Under the pieces are notes generated by a model. That model saw nothing but the letters and a program-made list of their open reading frames with translations. It was not told the origin of the DNA and made no database searches. Below are positions 1 to 6,789 of a DNA stretch of 10,089 nt, in pieces; positions within the stretch are counted from its first letter, which is position 1; each line of letters starts with the position of its first letter. The DNA is from an uncultured Hyphomicrobiales bacterium (lineage in GTDB: Bacteria; Pseudomonadota; Alphaproteobacteria; Rhizobiales; CAJQND01): contig CAJQND010000162.1 of the NCBI GenBank assembly GCA_905479595.1, forward strand, positions 1 to 10,089, read 5' to 3'. The position numbers and the translations under genes were made by a program.

Positions 1-1
1 T

Positions 2-379
2 TTTGGCAACCTCATTAATCCGATGGTTGTTGAGGGCCAGGTCCATGGCGGCATTGCGCAAGGGATTGGTCAAGCGCTGACGGAAGGTGCGGTGTATGAC
101 AAGGAAAGCGGCCAGCTCTTAACTGGTTCTTACATGGATTACTGCATGCCAAGGGCTGATAACCTGCCTAATTTCAAGCTTGATTTCACGGTCACTGAAT
201 GCCCGTCGAATCCACTTGGTATTAAGGGCTGTGGTGAAGCAGGCGCGATTGCAGCACCTGCTGCTGTCATGAATGCCATCACTGATGCGCTGGGTGTGGT
301 TGATGTAGCCATGCCAGCAACACCACAAACCGTTTGGCGGGCCATCCAAGATGCCGCTTCGGCAGATGCAGCCGAGTAA
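2..379 (+). CDS. coxL: CoxL-like large subunit of aerobic-type CO dehydrogenase / molybdenum hydroxylase (form II-like), 3' partial
   Basis: Only the last 125 residues are present; the reading frame is open to the left edge, so the gene starts outside the window. The large subunit of these molybdenum hydroxylases holds the Mo-molybdopterin cytosine dinucleotide site and oxidises CO or a related substrate. The fragment opens with the family's NPMVVEGQVHGGIAQGIGQA stretch (residues 7-26). It then shows GCGEAGAIAAP at residues 76-86, whose Glu79 matches the catalytic glutamate of the xanthine oxidase family, and ends with the PATPQTVWRAI tail. Form I CoxL proteins have a GVGESPHVGG-type signature at this place, so GCGEAGAIA favours form II or a related dehydrogenase. 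The diagnostic loop (AYRCSFR or AYRGAGR) lies outside the window. The stop is 13 bases before coxM, so the two are co-transcribed. The family is certain; the substrate (CO or another small molecule) is not shown. Confidence 0.93.
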   Translation, partial: FGNLINPMVVEGQVHGGIAQGIGQALTEGAVYDKESGQLLTGSYMDYCMPRADNLPNFKLDFTVTECPSNPLGIKGCGEAGAIAAPAAVMNAITDALGVVDVAMPATPQTVWRAIQDAASADAAE

Positions 380-386
380 GGGAGAG
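378..386 (+). promoter_or_regulatory. Ribosome binding site of coxM
   Basis: AAGGGAGAG overlaps the coxL stop codon; its AGGGAG core ends 8 bases before the ATG at 393. It decides the coxM start. The in-frame ATG at 351 lies inside coxL, and starting there would put 14 unrelated residues before the conserved MYDFNYHRP N-terminus. Confidence 0.75.
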
Positions 387-392
387 ATAAAA

Positions 393-1187
393 ATGTATGA
401 CTTCAATTACCACCGGCCAAAATCCGCCGAAGAAGCGGTTAAACTGCTCAAGAAGGCGGATGACGGCACTCTGATGTCTGGCGGCCAAACGTTGATTCCA
501 ACACTGAAGGCGCGCCTTGCAGCACCGTCTGACGTAGTTGACCTTAGCGGGCTGAAGAACAGCGGTATCAAGGCCACTTCGAAAACGGTTACCGTAAAAG
601 CTGGCACGACCCACGCGGAAGTTGCTGCCCATGAAGGTATTCAAAAGCATCTTCCAGCTCTGGCCTCTCTGGCCGCATGCATTGGTGATGCTCATGTGCG
701 TCACCGCGGCACAATTGGTGGCTCGATTGCCAATAATGATCCGGCAGCCGACTATCCGGGTGCGTGCCTTGGCCTGAACGCGACAATTGTCACCAATAAA
801 CGCGAAATTGATGCGGACAAGTTTTTCAAAGACATGTTTGAAACCGCATTGCGCGAAAATGAGATTGTCATGGAAGTGCAATTCCCGGTCGCGAAACGGG
901 CTGCATACTGCAAGTTTCCCAATCCAGCATCGCGGTATTCAATGGTCGGTGCATTCGTGGCGGATATGGGCAAGGGCAATGTGCGCGTTGCAATTACCGG
1001 GGCAGGGCCGTGTGCTTTCCGTGCCAAGGCTATGGAAAAAGCGTTGGAAGGTGATTTCTCTGCGTCGGCGCTTGATGGGATTTCGCTTCCGGCTGATGAT
1101 CTCAATGACGATATACATGCCTCTGCTGACTACCGTGCGCATCTTTGCACGGTGATGGCGAAGCGAGCTGTCACGGCCGCCGGTTAA
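393..1187 (+). CDS. coxM: CoxM-like FAD-binding medium subunit of aerobic-type CO dehydrogenase
   Basis: A 264-residue FAD subunit that passes electrons from the [2Fe-2S] small subunit to a quinone or other acceptor in the L-M-S hydroxylase complex. The N-terminal half is the FAD-binding domain of the molybdopterin dehydrogenase family (PF00941). SGGQTLIPTLKAR at residues 29-41 corresponds to the AGGHS flavin motif, and RHRGTIGGSIANNDPAADYP at 103-122 to the TIGGD motif. The C-terminal part (about 160-262) fits the CO dehydrogenase flavoprotein C-terminal domain. The protein is a little shorter than the roughly 288-residue form I CoxM. The ATG at 393 follows a good ribosome binding site and gives the usual N-terminus. 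The gene lies directly after coxL, the order seen in form II clusters (S-L-M) and not in form I (M-S-L). A strong terminator follows, so coxM ends the structural transcript. Family assignment is firm; physiological substrate unproven. Confidence 0.94.
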   Translation: MYDFNYHRPKSAEEAVKLLKKADDGTLMSGGQTLIPTLKARLAAPSDVVDLSGLKNSGIKATSKTVTVKAGTTHAEVAAHEGIQKHLPALASLAACIGDAHVRHRGTIGGSIANNDPAADYPGACLGLNATIVTNKREIDADKFFKDMFETALRENEIVMEVQFPVAKRAAYCKFPNPASRYSMVGAFVADMGKGNVRVAITGAGPCAFRAKAMEKALEGDFSASALDGISLPADDLNDDIHASADYRAHLCTVMAKRAVTAAG

Positions 1188-1218
1188 ACCGCCTCTGCTT
1201 CAGGCACGTTTCAATACG

Positions 1219-1258
1219 GCCCGCGAGGCGCAAAACAGCCTCGCGGGCTTATTTGTTT
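1219..1258 (+). terminator. Rho-independent terminator after coxM
   Basis: A perfect 11-base-pair GC-rich inverted repeat: arm GCCCGCGAGGC at 1219-1229, 8-base loop at 1230-1237, and the complementary arm at 1238-1248. It is followed by the T-rich run TTATTTGTTT at 1249-1258. The T tract lies only on the + strand side, so it acts on transcription coming from coxL-coxM. It stands 31 bases after the coxM stop and 26 bases before the coxD start. Confidence 0.88.
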
Positions 1259-1284
1259 AAGTTTCAAACCAGGGATAGCCATTC

Positions 1285-2202
1285 ATGTCCGGGCTGCCAA
1301 AATCGATTGACGAAACGCTCAGCCTGCTAACCAAGGCGGATTATGTGGCCGACCGGGCGCTGGCAACGGTTATCTTTTTATCATTTCGGCTTGGACGCCC
1401 TTTGTTTCTGGAAGGTGAGGCCGGAGTTGGAAAGACGGAAATCGCCAAGACCTTAAGCCGTGCGCTTAACCGCCCGTTGATCCGCCTGCAATGCTATGAA
1501 GGCCTGGATGTAAACTCAGCTGTTTATGAGTGGAACTATTCCGCCCAGATGATTGAAATCAGGTTGGCGGAAGCAGCTGGAGATTTGAACCGAGAGACCG
1601 CTTCCAGCGACATTTTCTCAGAGCGTTTTTTGATCAAGCGTCCGCTTTTACAGGCCTTGGAAGAGGGAATGAATGGCCCGCCGGTATTGTTGATCGATGA
1701 GCTTGACCGTGCGGATGAAGCTTTTGAGGCATATCTGCTGGAAGTGCTTTCTGATTATCAGATTACCATTCCTGAACTCGGCACATTCAGCGCCAACACG
1801 CCCCCGGTGACGATCATTACATCTAACCGAACACGTGAAATTCATGACGCATTGAAACGCCGCTGCCTTTATCATTGGGTCGGGTATCCGGATGCGGCAC
1901 GCGAGCTCAAGATCATTGAGGCGCGCGCGCCACATGCGGCTGAAAATCTGGCGCGGGAAGTGGTTGCATTCGTACAACATCTACGCGGGCAGGACCTGTT
2001 CAAATCTCCCGGAGTGGCAGAAACTCTCGATTGGGTGTCTGCCCTGCATGAACTCGACAAGATTTCCCTGGACCCTGCGGTCATCAACGACACACTCGGT
2101 GTTTTGCTGAAATATCAAGATGATATCGCCCGCATGGAAGGCTCACAGGCCAAGCAAATTCTAAATGAAATCCAGGCGGAATTGCGGACAACTGCCCGGT
2201 GA
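1285..2202 (+). CDS. coxD: CoxD: MoxR-type AAA+ ATPase for hydroxylase maturation
   Basis: A 305-residue AAA+ ATPase of the MoxR/CoxD group. In Oligotropha carboxidovorans CoxD is needed to build the sulfur-bridged Mo-Cu centre of CO dehydrogenase, probably as a chaperone acting with the VWA protein CoxE. Visible motifs are Walker A GEAGVGKT at residues 44-51, Walker B VLLIDELDRAD at 134-144, sensor 1 ITSN at 178-181, and a candidate arginine finger at KRRC 191-194. The C-terminal 100 residues fit the helical lid. No membrane segment or signal peptide is seen, so it is cytoplasmic. The ATG at 1285 has an AGGGAT ribosome binding site at 1271-1276. The stop overlaps the start of coxE by one base (TGATG), so the two are translationally coupled. 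No clear promoter is visible between the upstream terminator and the start; expression may depend on read-through or on a promoter inside coxM. Confidence 0.93.
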   Translation: MSGLPKSIDETLSLLTKADYVADRALATVIFLSFRLGRPLFLEGEAGVGKTEIAKTLSRALNRPLIRLQCYEGLDVNSAVYEWNYSAQMIEIRLAEAAGDLNRETASSDIFSERFLIKRPLLQALEEGMNGPPVLLIDELDRADEAFEAYLLEVLSDYQITIPELGTFSANTPPVTIITSNRTREIHDALKRRCLYHWVGYPDAARELKIIEARAPHAAENLAREVVAFVQHLRGQDLFKSPGVAETLDWVSALHELDKISLDPAVINDTLGVLLKYQDDIARMEGSQAKQILNEIQAELRTTAR

Positions 2203-3449
2203 TGGCCTCCGGCGCAAACCCGATTGCGAACTCCTCTGGTGGTAAGTTGGGCGAGAACATTATGCATTTTGCCCGCATTCTGCGCCAGGCCGGTTTGCCG
2301 ATTGGTCCAGGTCAGGTGATCGATGCAATCAGTGCGACCGATAGCGGTTGTTTGCGCAATCGCGATGATTTTTACTGGACGCTCCATAGTCTATTCGTGC
2401 GAAAGCGGGAACACCAGACGGTGTTTAATCAGGCGTTTCATGTGTTTTGGCAAAAACCAAAAATGCTTGAGCAATTGATGACCATGTTTTTTCAGGAAGT
2501 TTCCCGCCCGGCGGGGGATGAAAAGAAGAAGGCAGGAGAACGCCGCCTTGCCAGTGCGATGTTTGAAGGCCCGGACATTAAAAGCACTCGCCAGCCACGG
2601 CGTGATGTACTGGAGGTTGACGCCAGTTACACGTTTAATGCTGACGAGATTTTACGGGCAAAAGATTTCGAGCAAATGTCGGGTGATGAACAAGAGGGCG
2701 CCCTGCGAGCTATTAAACACTTAAAACTTGGCCAGATTGACATTCCGACGCGGAGGTTTGGTCCCGCTGCACGCGGCACGGTCGATATGCGCCGCACATT
2801 GAAGGCGGCAGCGCGCTCGGGCTCCGGTGCCAATATCTTGAAATTTCGTACCCGGAAAACGAAGCAACCGCCACTTGTGGTGCTGTGTGATATATCTGGA
2901 TCTATGTCTGGTTATTCCCGGATGTTTCTGCATTTTCTCCACGCGCTCACGAACGACCGGTCTCGTGTGCATGTGTTTTTGTTTGGTACACGGCTCTCAA
3001 ATATCACACGTGCGCTCGCACGTAGGGATGTCGATGAGGCGGTTGAGGAAGTCACGTCCCAGGTCAAGGATTGGTCTGGCGGCACCCGGATTGGTGCATG
3101 TTTGCGCGAATTCAATTTCAAATGGGCCCGGCGTGTGTTGGGTCAGGGCGCTCATGTCTTGCTGATTTCCGATGGTCTTGATCGCGATGAAACCGGCGTT
3201 CTTGAGATTGAGATTGCGCGACTTGGGAAAACTGCCAAGCATATTACCTGGCTCAATCCACTTTTGCGTTATGATGGTTTTGAAGCGCGCGCTGGCGGTA
3301 TCCGCATCATTTTGGCCAATGTTGATGAGTTCCGTCCTGTGCATAATCTTAACTCGCTCGAAGATTTGGCACGCGCGTTGACTGGTTCGACAACATCAAA
3401 CAGAGTTTTGACCAGCCCGGCAAGCTGGTTGACAAAAGGAGGCGCATAA
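2202..3449 (+). CDS. coxE: CoxE: VWA domain (MIDAS) protein for hydroxylase maturation
   Basis: A 415-residue protein of the CoxE family (VWA containing CoxE-like, PF05762). CoxE acts with the CoxD ATPase; in O. carboxidovorans CoxE and CoxF are implicated in supplying copper to the CO dehydrogenase centre. The C-terminal VWA domain (about residues 222-400) has a complete metal-ion-dependent adhesion site: DISGSMS with Asp230, Ser232 and Ser234, the GGTRIG threonine Thr295, and Asp324 in LLISDGLDRDE. The N-terminal part contains GGKLGENIMHFARILRQAGL (residues 13-32), typical of the family. That motif begins upstream of a second ATG at 2262, so the start at 2202 is preferred. A GTG at 2199 directly before it would add only one residue. 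The start overlaps the coxD stop by one base, and the stop overlaps the next gene by one base. The length is close to the usual 400 or so. Confidence 0.93.
   Translation: MASGANPIANSSGGKLGENIMHFARILRQAGLPIGPGQVIDAISATDSGCLRNRDDFYWTLHSLFVRKREHQTVFNQAFHVFWQKPKMLEQLMTMFFQEVSRPAGDEKKKAGERRLASAMFEGPDIKSTRQPRRDVLEVDASYTFNADEILRAKDFEQMSGDEQEGALRAIKHLKLGQIDIPTRRFGPAARGTVDMRRTLKAAARSGSGANILKFRTRKTKQPPLVVLCDISGSMSGYSRMFLHFLHALTNDRSRVHVFLFGTRLSNITRALARRDVDEAVEEVTSQVKDWSGGTRIGACLREFNFKWARRVLGQGAHVLLISDGLDRDETGVLEIEIARLGKTAKHITWLNPLLRYDGFEARAGGIRIILANVDEFRPVHNLNSLEDLARALTGSTTSNRVLTSPASWLTKGGA
3437..3442 (+). promoter_or_regulatory. Perfect Shine-Dalgarno for the XdhC N-terminal ORF
   Basis: AGGAGG, six bases before the ATG at 3449 and inside the 3' end of coxE. 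It is the strongest ribosome binding site in the cluster, so the small XdhC-type protein may be made independently of, and more strongly than, its neighbours. Confidence 0.75.
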
Positions 3450-3778
3450 TGAGTTCACCTGACCACGGACTGCTTGGAGACACAAAAGGCTGGCTGGATG
3501 AAGGCCGTAAAGTAGCTCTTGCCACTGTCATAGAGACTTGGGGCTCAGCCCCTCAGCCAGTTGGTTCACAACTTGCCATAGACGGCGAAGGAAATTTCAT
3601 CGGGTCGGTATCGGGTGGCTGTGTGGAAGGTGCCGTCGTAACCGAGGCGTTGGATGTGATTACATCAGGAGTATCCAAAACAATTGAATTTGGCGTTGCC
3701 GATGAAACTGCATGGGAAGTCGGGCTTGCCTGTGGCGGGCGCATCCGGATTTATGTTGAACCGCTGGGAACCGAGTGA
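3449..3778 (+). CDS. XdhC/CoxF-family maturation protein, stand-alone N-terminal domain
   Basis: A 109-residue protein covering only the N-terminal domain of the XdhC/CoxI family (PF02625). Members bind molybdenum cofactor, protect its sulfurated form and pass it to xanthine dehydrogenase-type enzymes. Family motifs are GSAPQPVGSQLAIDGEG (residues 32-48), GSVSGGCVEGAVV (52-64) and AWEVGLACGGRIRIYVEP (88-105), with the two conserved cysteines Cys58 and Cys95. The Rossmann domain that normally follows in one chain is encoded by the next ORF. That ORF is in the same reading frame, separated by TGA and one further codon. The ATG overlaps the coxE stop (TAATG) and has a perfect Shine-Dalgarno. Its place after coxD-coxE suggests the CoxF role; which cox letter applies is uncertain, so no symbol is given. 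Confidence 0.9.
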   Translation: MSSPDHGLLGDTKGWLDEGRKVALATVIETWGSAPQPVGSQLAIDGEGNFIGSVSGGCVEGAVVTEALDVITSGVSKTIEFGVADETAWEVGLACGGRIRIYVEPLGTE

Positions 3779-3781
3779 ACC

Positions 3782-4468
3782 ATGAAACGCGAAACCCTCG
3801 ACCAACTTTTAAACGCGCAAGCCGAGCGCCATGCGGTGGCATTGGTCACGAGCCTGGACGATGGCGGTGAACGGGTGGTGGCATTTGAAAATGCCGCTTC
3901 TGATCTTCTTGCTGATGATCTTGAACATGCATTCCGATACGATAAATCAGGTGTTGTAACTGCCGAGGAAGGCCAGTTCTTCATCAATGTCTATAATCCG
4001 CCTTTGAAAATGATCATCGTTGGTGCGGTGCATATTGCCCAGGCTTTGATCCCTATAGCCAGCGCAACAGGCTTTGATGTGACGGTCATTGACCCGCGCG
4101 GTGCATTTGCCTCAGTAGAGCGATTTCCAGGCGTTACCCTCCATGCAGAATGGCCAGATGAGACCATTCCGCAAATTGGGCTTGATGCACGCACTGCCAT
4201 GGTAGCTCTTACCCACGACCCAAAAATCGATGATCCCGCGCTTACGTTAGCCTTGCGATCGGATGTCTTTTACATCGGGGCCCTTGGTTCGCGGCGAACA
4301 CATGCATCACGTGTTGAACGCCTGGCTGCACATGGGTTTAACAGCGGAGAAATGGACCGGATTTGTGGACCCATTGGGCTCGATATTGGAGCGCGCGGTC
4401 AGGCTGAAATTGCAATTTCCATAATGGCGGAAGTGATTAGCCACCTGCGGAAGGGCGCGCCGTCATGA
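3782..4468 (+). CDS. XdhC/CoxF-family maturation protein, Rossmann-domain half
   Basis: A 228-residue protein with the C-terminal Rossmann domain of the XdhC family (PF13478). Residues 72-92 carry the family's NPPLKMIIVGAVHIAQAL pattern. VALTHDPKIDDPAL (141-154), YIGALGSRRTHASR (164-177) and GPIGLDIGARGQAEIAISI (196-214) are further landmarks. Residues 1-70 look like the linker region of two-domain homologues. With the preceding ORF the total is 337 residues, about the length of single-chain CoxI/XdhC proteins, so the pair probably works as one split protein in Mo-cofactor insertion. The ATG at 3782 lies three bases after the previous stop and in the same frame; a modest GGGAA at 3766-3770 may serve as ribosome binding site. 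The stop overlaps the next start by four bases (ATGA). Confidence 0.9.
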   Translation: MKRETLDQLLNAQAERHAVALVTSLDDGGERVVAFENAASDLLADDLEHAFRYDKSGVVTAEEGQFFINVYNPPLKMIIVGAVHIAQALIPIASATGFDVTVIDPRGAFASVERFPGVTLHAEWPDETIPQIGLDARTAMVALTHDPKIDDPALTLALRSDVFYIGALGSRRTHASRVERLAAHGFNSGEMDRICGPIGLDIGARGQAEIAISIMAEVISHLRKGAPS

Positions 4469-6075
4469 AATTTGGCGAGATAAACCTTGCCGGCGCCATT
4501 GGCGCAATTCTTGCCCATTCTGTTAAAGCGGGTAAATCAAAGTTCAAAAAAGGGCGCGTGTTGAGCGCTAGCGATGTCGAAACTTTGCAATCCGCTGGGG
4601 TGGAAACGGTCTTTGCGGCGCGGTTGCAACCCGGCGATCTGGTGGAAGACGCCGCCGCGCGTGCGGTCGCAGATGCTGCTGCCGGTGACGGGGTGAGAAT
4701 TTCTGAACCTTTCACAGGCCGCGCAAATCTCTATGCGGAGCAAGCCGGACTTGTGGTGGTGGATGAGGCGCGTTTGCACGAAATCAACCGCCTCAATGAA
4801 GGTTTGACAATAGCCACCATGCGATCTCATGAGCGCGTTTCTCCGCGCCAGATGATGGCGACCGTAAAGGTCATTCCATTTGCCTTGCCGCAAAAGGTTG
4901 TCGATGCCGCTTGTAACGCTTGCGGTTCTCCCGTGCTCAGCATTGCACCGTTCACCGCCCACTCTGTAGGTTTGGTTATGACACGCCTTTTGGGCATGAA
5001 AGAAAGCTTGCTGAAAAAGACCCGCGCTGTGATGGAGCAGCGTCTGCACGATTGTGGCTCGGAGATCGGGTTGAGCACCACTTGCGGTCATGAGGTTGGG
5101 GAAATTTCTCGCGCGATTAAAGCGCAAAATCAACTGGGCCTCTCGCCAATTCTGGTTTTTGGCGCATCGGCAATTGTTGATCGTGGTGATGTTGTGCCTG
5201 CCGGGCTTGAAGCAGCTGGCGGAGAAGTCTTGCATCTTGGCATGCCAGTTGACCCTGGAAACCTGCTTATGCTCGGAACGTTGGGCGAAACTCCTGTGAT
5301 TGGCGTGCCTTCCTGCGCCCGCTCGCCCAAGCTAAACGGGTTCGACTGGGTGCTGGAACGCATTCTCGCTGGACTTCCTGTTTCGCCTGAAAACCTCATG
5401 GACATGGGGGCAGGGGGATTGTTGAAGGAAATTCCATCCCGCCCGCGCCCTCGCGAGCGCACAACGCGGCAAAGTGGCAGTGCATCAAAAATCGCAGCGC
5501 TCGTGCTCGCTGCCGGGCGCTCCACCCGGATGGGCGTTGAAAACAAGCTCCTTAAAACGGTTGCTGGCAAAGCCATGCTGCGTCTGACGGTCGAAACGGC
5601 AATTGCTTCAGCGGCGGAAAAGGTGACTGTTGTCACTGGTCACCAAGCTGACGATGTACAAGCTGCTTTAAGTGGCCTTGCTGTGAATTTCGTTCATAAT
5701 CCGGATTTCAAGCAAGGCCTGTCAACATCGCTGAAGGCAGGCATTGGCGTGCTTGCCGAAGACTGCGATGGCGCCATCGTCATTCTGGGAGATATGCCTT
5801 TGGTGACAGCGCCAGTGCTGGATACACTGATCGCGGCTTTTGATCCTGTTGAAGGACGTAGCATTTGCGTGCCAACATTTGATGGAAAACGCGGCAATCC
5901 CATCTTGTGGAGTGCGCAATACTTTCCCGACTTCCTGGCGCTCTCCGGCGATATCGGTGCCAAGCACCTAATGAGTGAAAACGAGGACGGCGTTTGCGAA
6001 GTCGCCATGCCGGACAGTGGTGTGCTGTTGGACTTTGATACGCCCGAAGCCTTTAAAACGCTAAATCAACCGTAA
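4465..6075 (+). CDS. Fusion: molybdopterin-binding (MoCF-type) domain + MocA-like molybdenum cofactor nucleotidyltransferase
   Basis: A 536-residue two-domain protein. Residues 1-325 resemble the molybdopterin-binding fold of MoeA/CinA-type proteins. Landmarks are KKGRVLSASDVETLQSAGVE (28-47), MATVKVIPFALP (131-142), VFGASAIVDRGDVVP (231-245), HLGMPVDPGNLLMLG (257-271) and CARSPKLNGFDWVL (284-297). The classic GGxGxTxDD loop is replaced by GASAIVDRGD. After a basic linker (324-342) comes an NTP transferase domain: VLAAGRSTRMGVENKLL at 347-363 (nucleotide loop), LGDMP at 441-445 (metal-binding Asp443) and DFDTPEAF at 523-530. The AAG, in place of MobA's AGG, agrees with MocA-type CTP use and formation of molybdopterin cytosine dinucleotide, the cofactor of CO dehydrogenases. 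The protein probably finishes the cofactor for the upstream hydroxylase. The ATG overlaps the previous stop; GGAAGGG at 4449-4455 is the likely ribosome binding site. The 3' end overlaps radC tail to tail. Confidence 0.9.
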   Translation: MKFGEINLAGAIGAILAHSVKAGKSKFKKGRVLSASDVETLQSAGVETVFAARLQPGDLVEDAAARAVADAAAGDGVRISEPFTGRANLYAEQAGLVVVDEARLHEINRLNEGLTIATMRSHERVSPRQMMATVKVIPFALPQKVVDAACNACGSPVLSIAPFTAHSVGLVMTRLLGMKESLLKKTRAVMEQRLHDCGSEIGLSTTCGHEVGEISRAIKAQNQLGLSPILVFGASAIVDRGDVVPAGLEAAGGEVLHLGMPVDPGNLLMLGTLGETPVIGVPSCARSPKLNGFDWVLERILAGLPVSPENLMDMGAGGLLKEIPSRPRPRERTTRQSGSASKIAALVLAAGRSTRMGVENKLLKTVAGKAMLRLTVETAIASAAEKVTVVTGHQADDVQAALSGLAVNFVHNPDFKQGLSTSLKAGIGVLAEDCDGAIVILGDMPLVTAPVLDTLIAAFDPVEGRSICVPTFDGKRGNPILWSAQYFPDFLALSGDIGAKHLMSENEDGVCEVAMPDSGVLLDFDTPEAFKTLNQP

Positions 6076-6762
6076 TCCCTTGAAGCTTGCGTGGCCGTCA
6101 CGTCCGACAATGATGTGGTCTTGCACGACGATGGAAAGTTTCTCTGCCGCCTCGACAATCCGCCGGGTCATTTCTATGTCAGCGTTCGATGGTGTTGGGT
6201 CGCCAGATGGATGATTGTGAACAAGAATGATGCCGGATGCGGCTAACTCAAGCGCGCGCTTAACCACTTCGCGCGGATAAACCGGTGTGTGGTCCACGGT
6301 GCCTTCCTGCTGCACTTCGTCTGCGATGAGCATGTTCTTTCGATCCAGGAACAGAATGCGGAACTGCTCTTTTTCATTAAACGCCATGGATGCGCGGCAA
6401 TAATCAATTACCGATGACCAGGACGACAGCACCTGTTTGTGCAAAACCGCACCTTGGGTAAGTTTTAACGCGGCTGCGTGGATCAATTTGATTTCTGTTA
6501 CGACGTTCTCGCCAATGCCCTTCACTTCCATTAGGCGGCGCGGAGGGGCGGAAACAACCTCTGCGAATGAACCAAACTTTTCGAGCAGCGATTTGGCGAT
6601 GGGCTTGGTGTCTCGCCTGGGCAAAGCCCGAAACAAGATCAGTTCCAGTAGCTCATAGTCTGCGACCGCATCAGCACCGCGCATCCGGAAACGCTCACGC
6701 AACCGCTCGCGGTGGCCGTGATAGTGCGGTTTTGGCTGATCTTCCTTGAAACCGTCTTTCAT
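6061..6762 (-). CDS. radC: RadC family protein (JAMM/MPN+ domain)
   Basis: A 233-residue protein of the RadC/YicR family, close to the usual 222-250 residues. The N-terminal region includes a helix-hairpin-helix-like segment, VKGIGENVVTEIKL (80-93). The C-terminal domain has the JAMM metal-binding motif HNHPSGDPTPSNAD (182-195), with His182, His184 and Asp195 as zinc ligands, and EKEQFRILFLDRKN (130-143). These features suggest a metalloprotease-like fold. The old DNA-repair role is doubtful and the true function is unknown. The ATG at 6762 is preceded by AAGGCGAG on the minus strand. It is the last gene of the sfsA-map-radC group, 27 bases after map, and its last 15 bases overlap the end of the convergent cofactor fusion gene. 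Confidence 0.96.
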   Translation of the reverse strand: MKDGFKEDQPKPHYHGHRERLRERFRMRGADAVADYELLELILFRALPRRDTKPIAKSLLEKFGSFAEVVSAPPRRLMEVKGIGENVVTEIKLIHAAALKLTQGAVLHKQVLSSWSSVIDYCRASMAFNEKEQFRILFLDRKNMLIADEVQQEGTVDHTPVYPREVVKRALELAASGIILVHNHPSGDPTPSNADIEMTRRIVEAAEKLSIVVQDHIIVGRDGHASFKGLRLI

Positions 6763-6789
6763 CTCGCCTTGCTTAAAAATTCTGCAAAA

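Noticed and set aside
279..881. A 200-residue open frame on the minus strand across the coxL-coxM junction
   Set aside because: It lies antisense to two well-conserved genes, shows no family resemblance and has no ribosome binding site.
1249..1284. A promoter for coxD in the gap after the terminator (TTGTTT at 1253-1258)
   Set aside because: At the right spacing the -10 position reads TAGCCA, which is not a credible box, and it would leave almost no leader.
3776..3781. Selenocysteine at the UGA between the two XdhC ORFs
   Set aside because: No cysteine is expected here in homologues, an ATG follows after one codon, and no convincing SECIS-like hairpin is seen just downstream.
4537..5235. 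A 232-residue open frame on the minus strand inside the cofactor fusion gene
   Set aside because: The plus strand carries clear conserved motifs throughout; the minus frame has a Cys/His/Arg-rich composition typical of a shadow frame.
5130..5636. A 168-residue open frame on the minus strand over the linker of the cofactor fusion gene
   Set aside because: Low-complexity Ser/Arg/Pro-rich translation, no recognisable motif, antisense to a domain junction with a good plus-strand reading.
6076..6120. A hairpin after the cofactor fusion stop (CGTG and CACG around 6090-6102)
   Set aside because: Only four base pairs and no T tract on either strand; it lies within the radC coding sequence.
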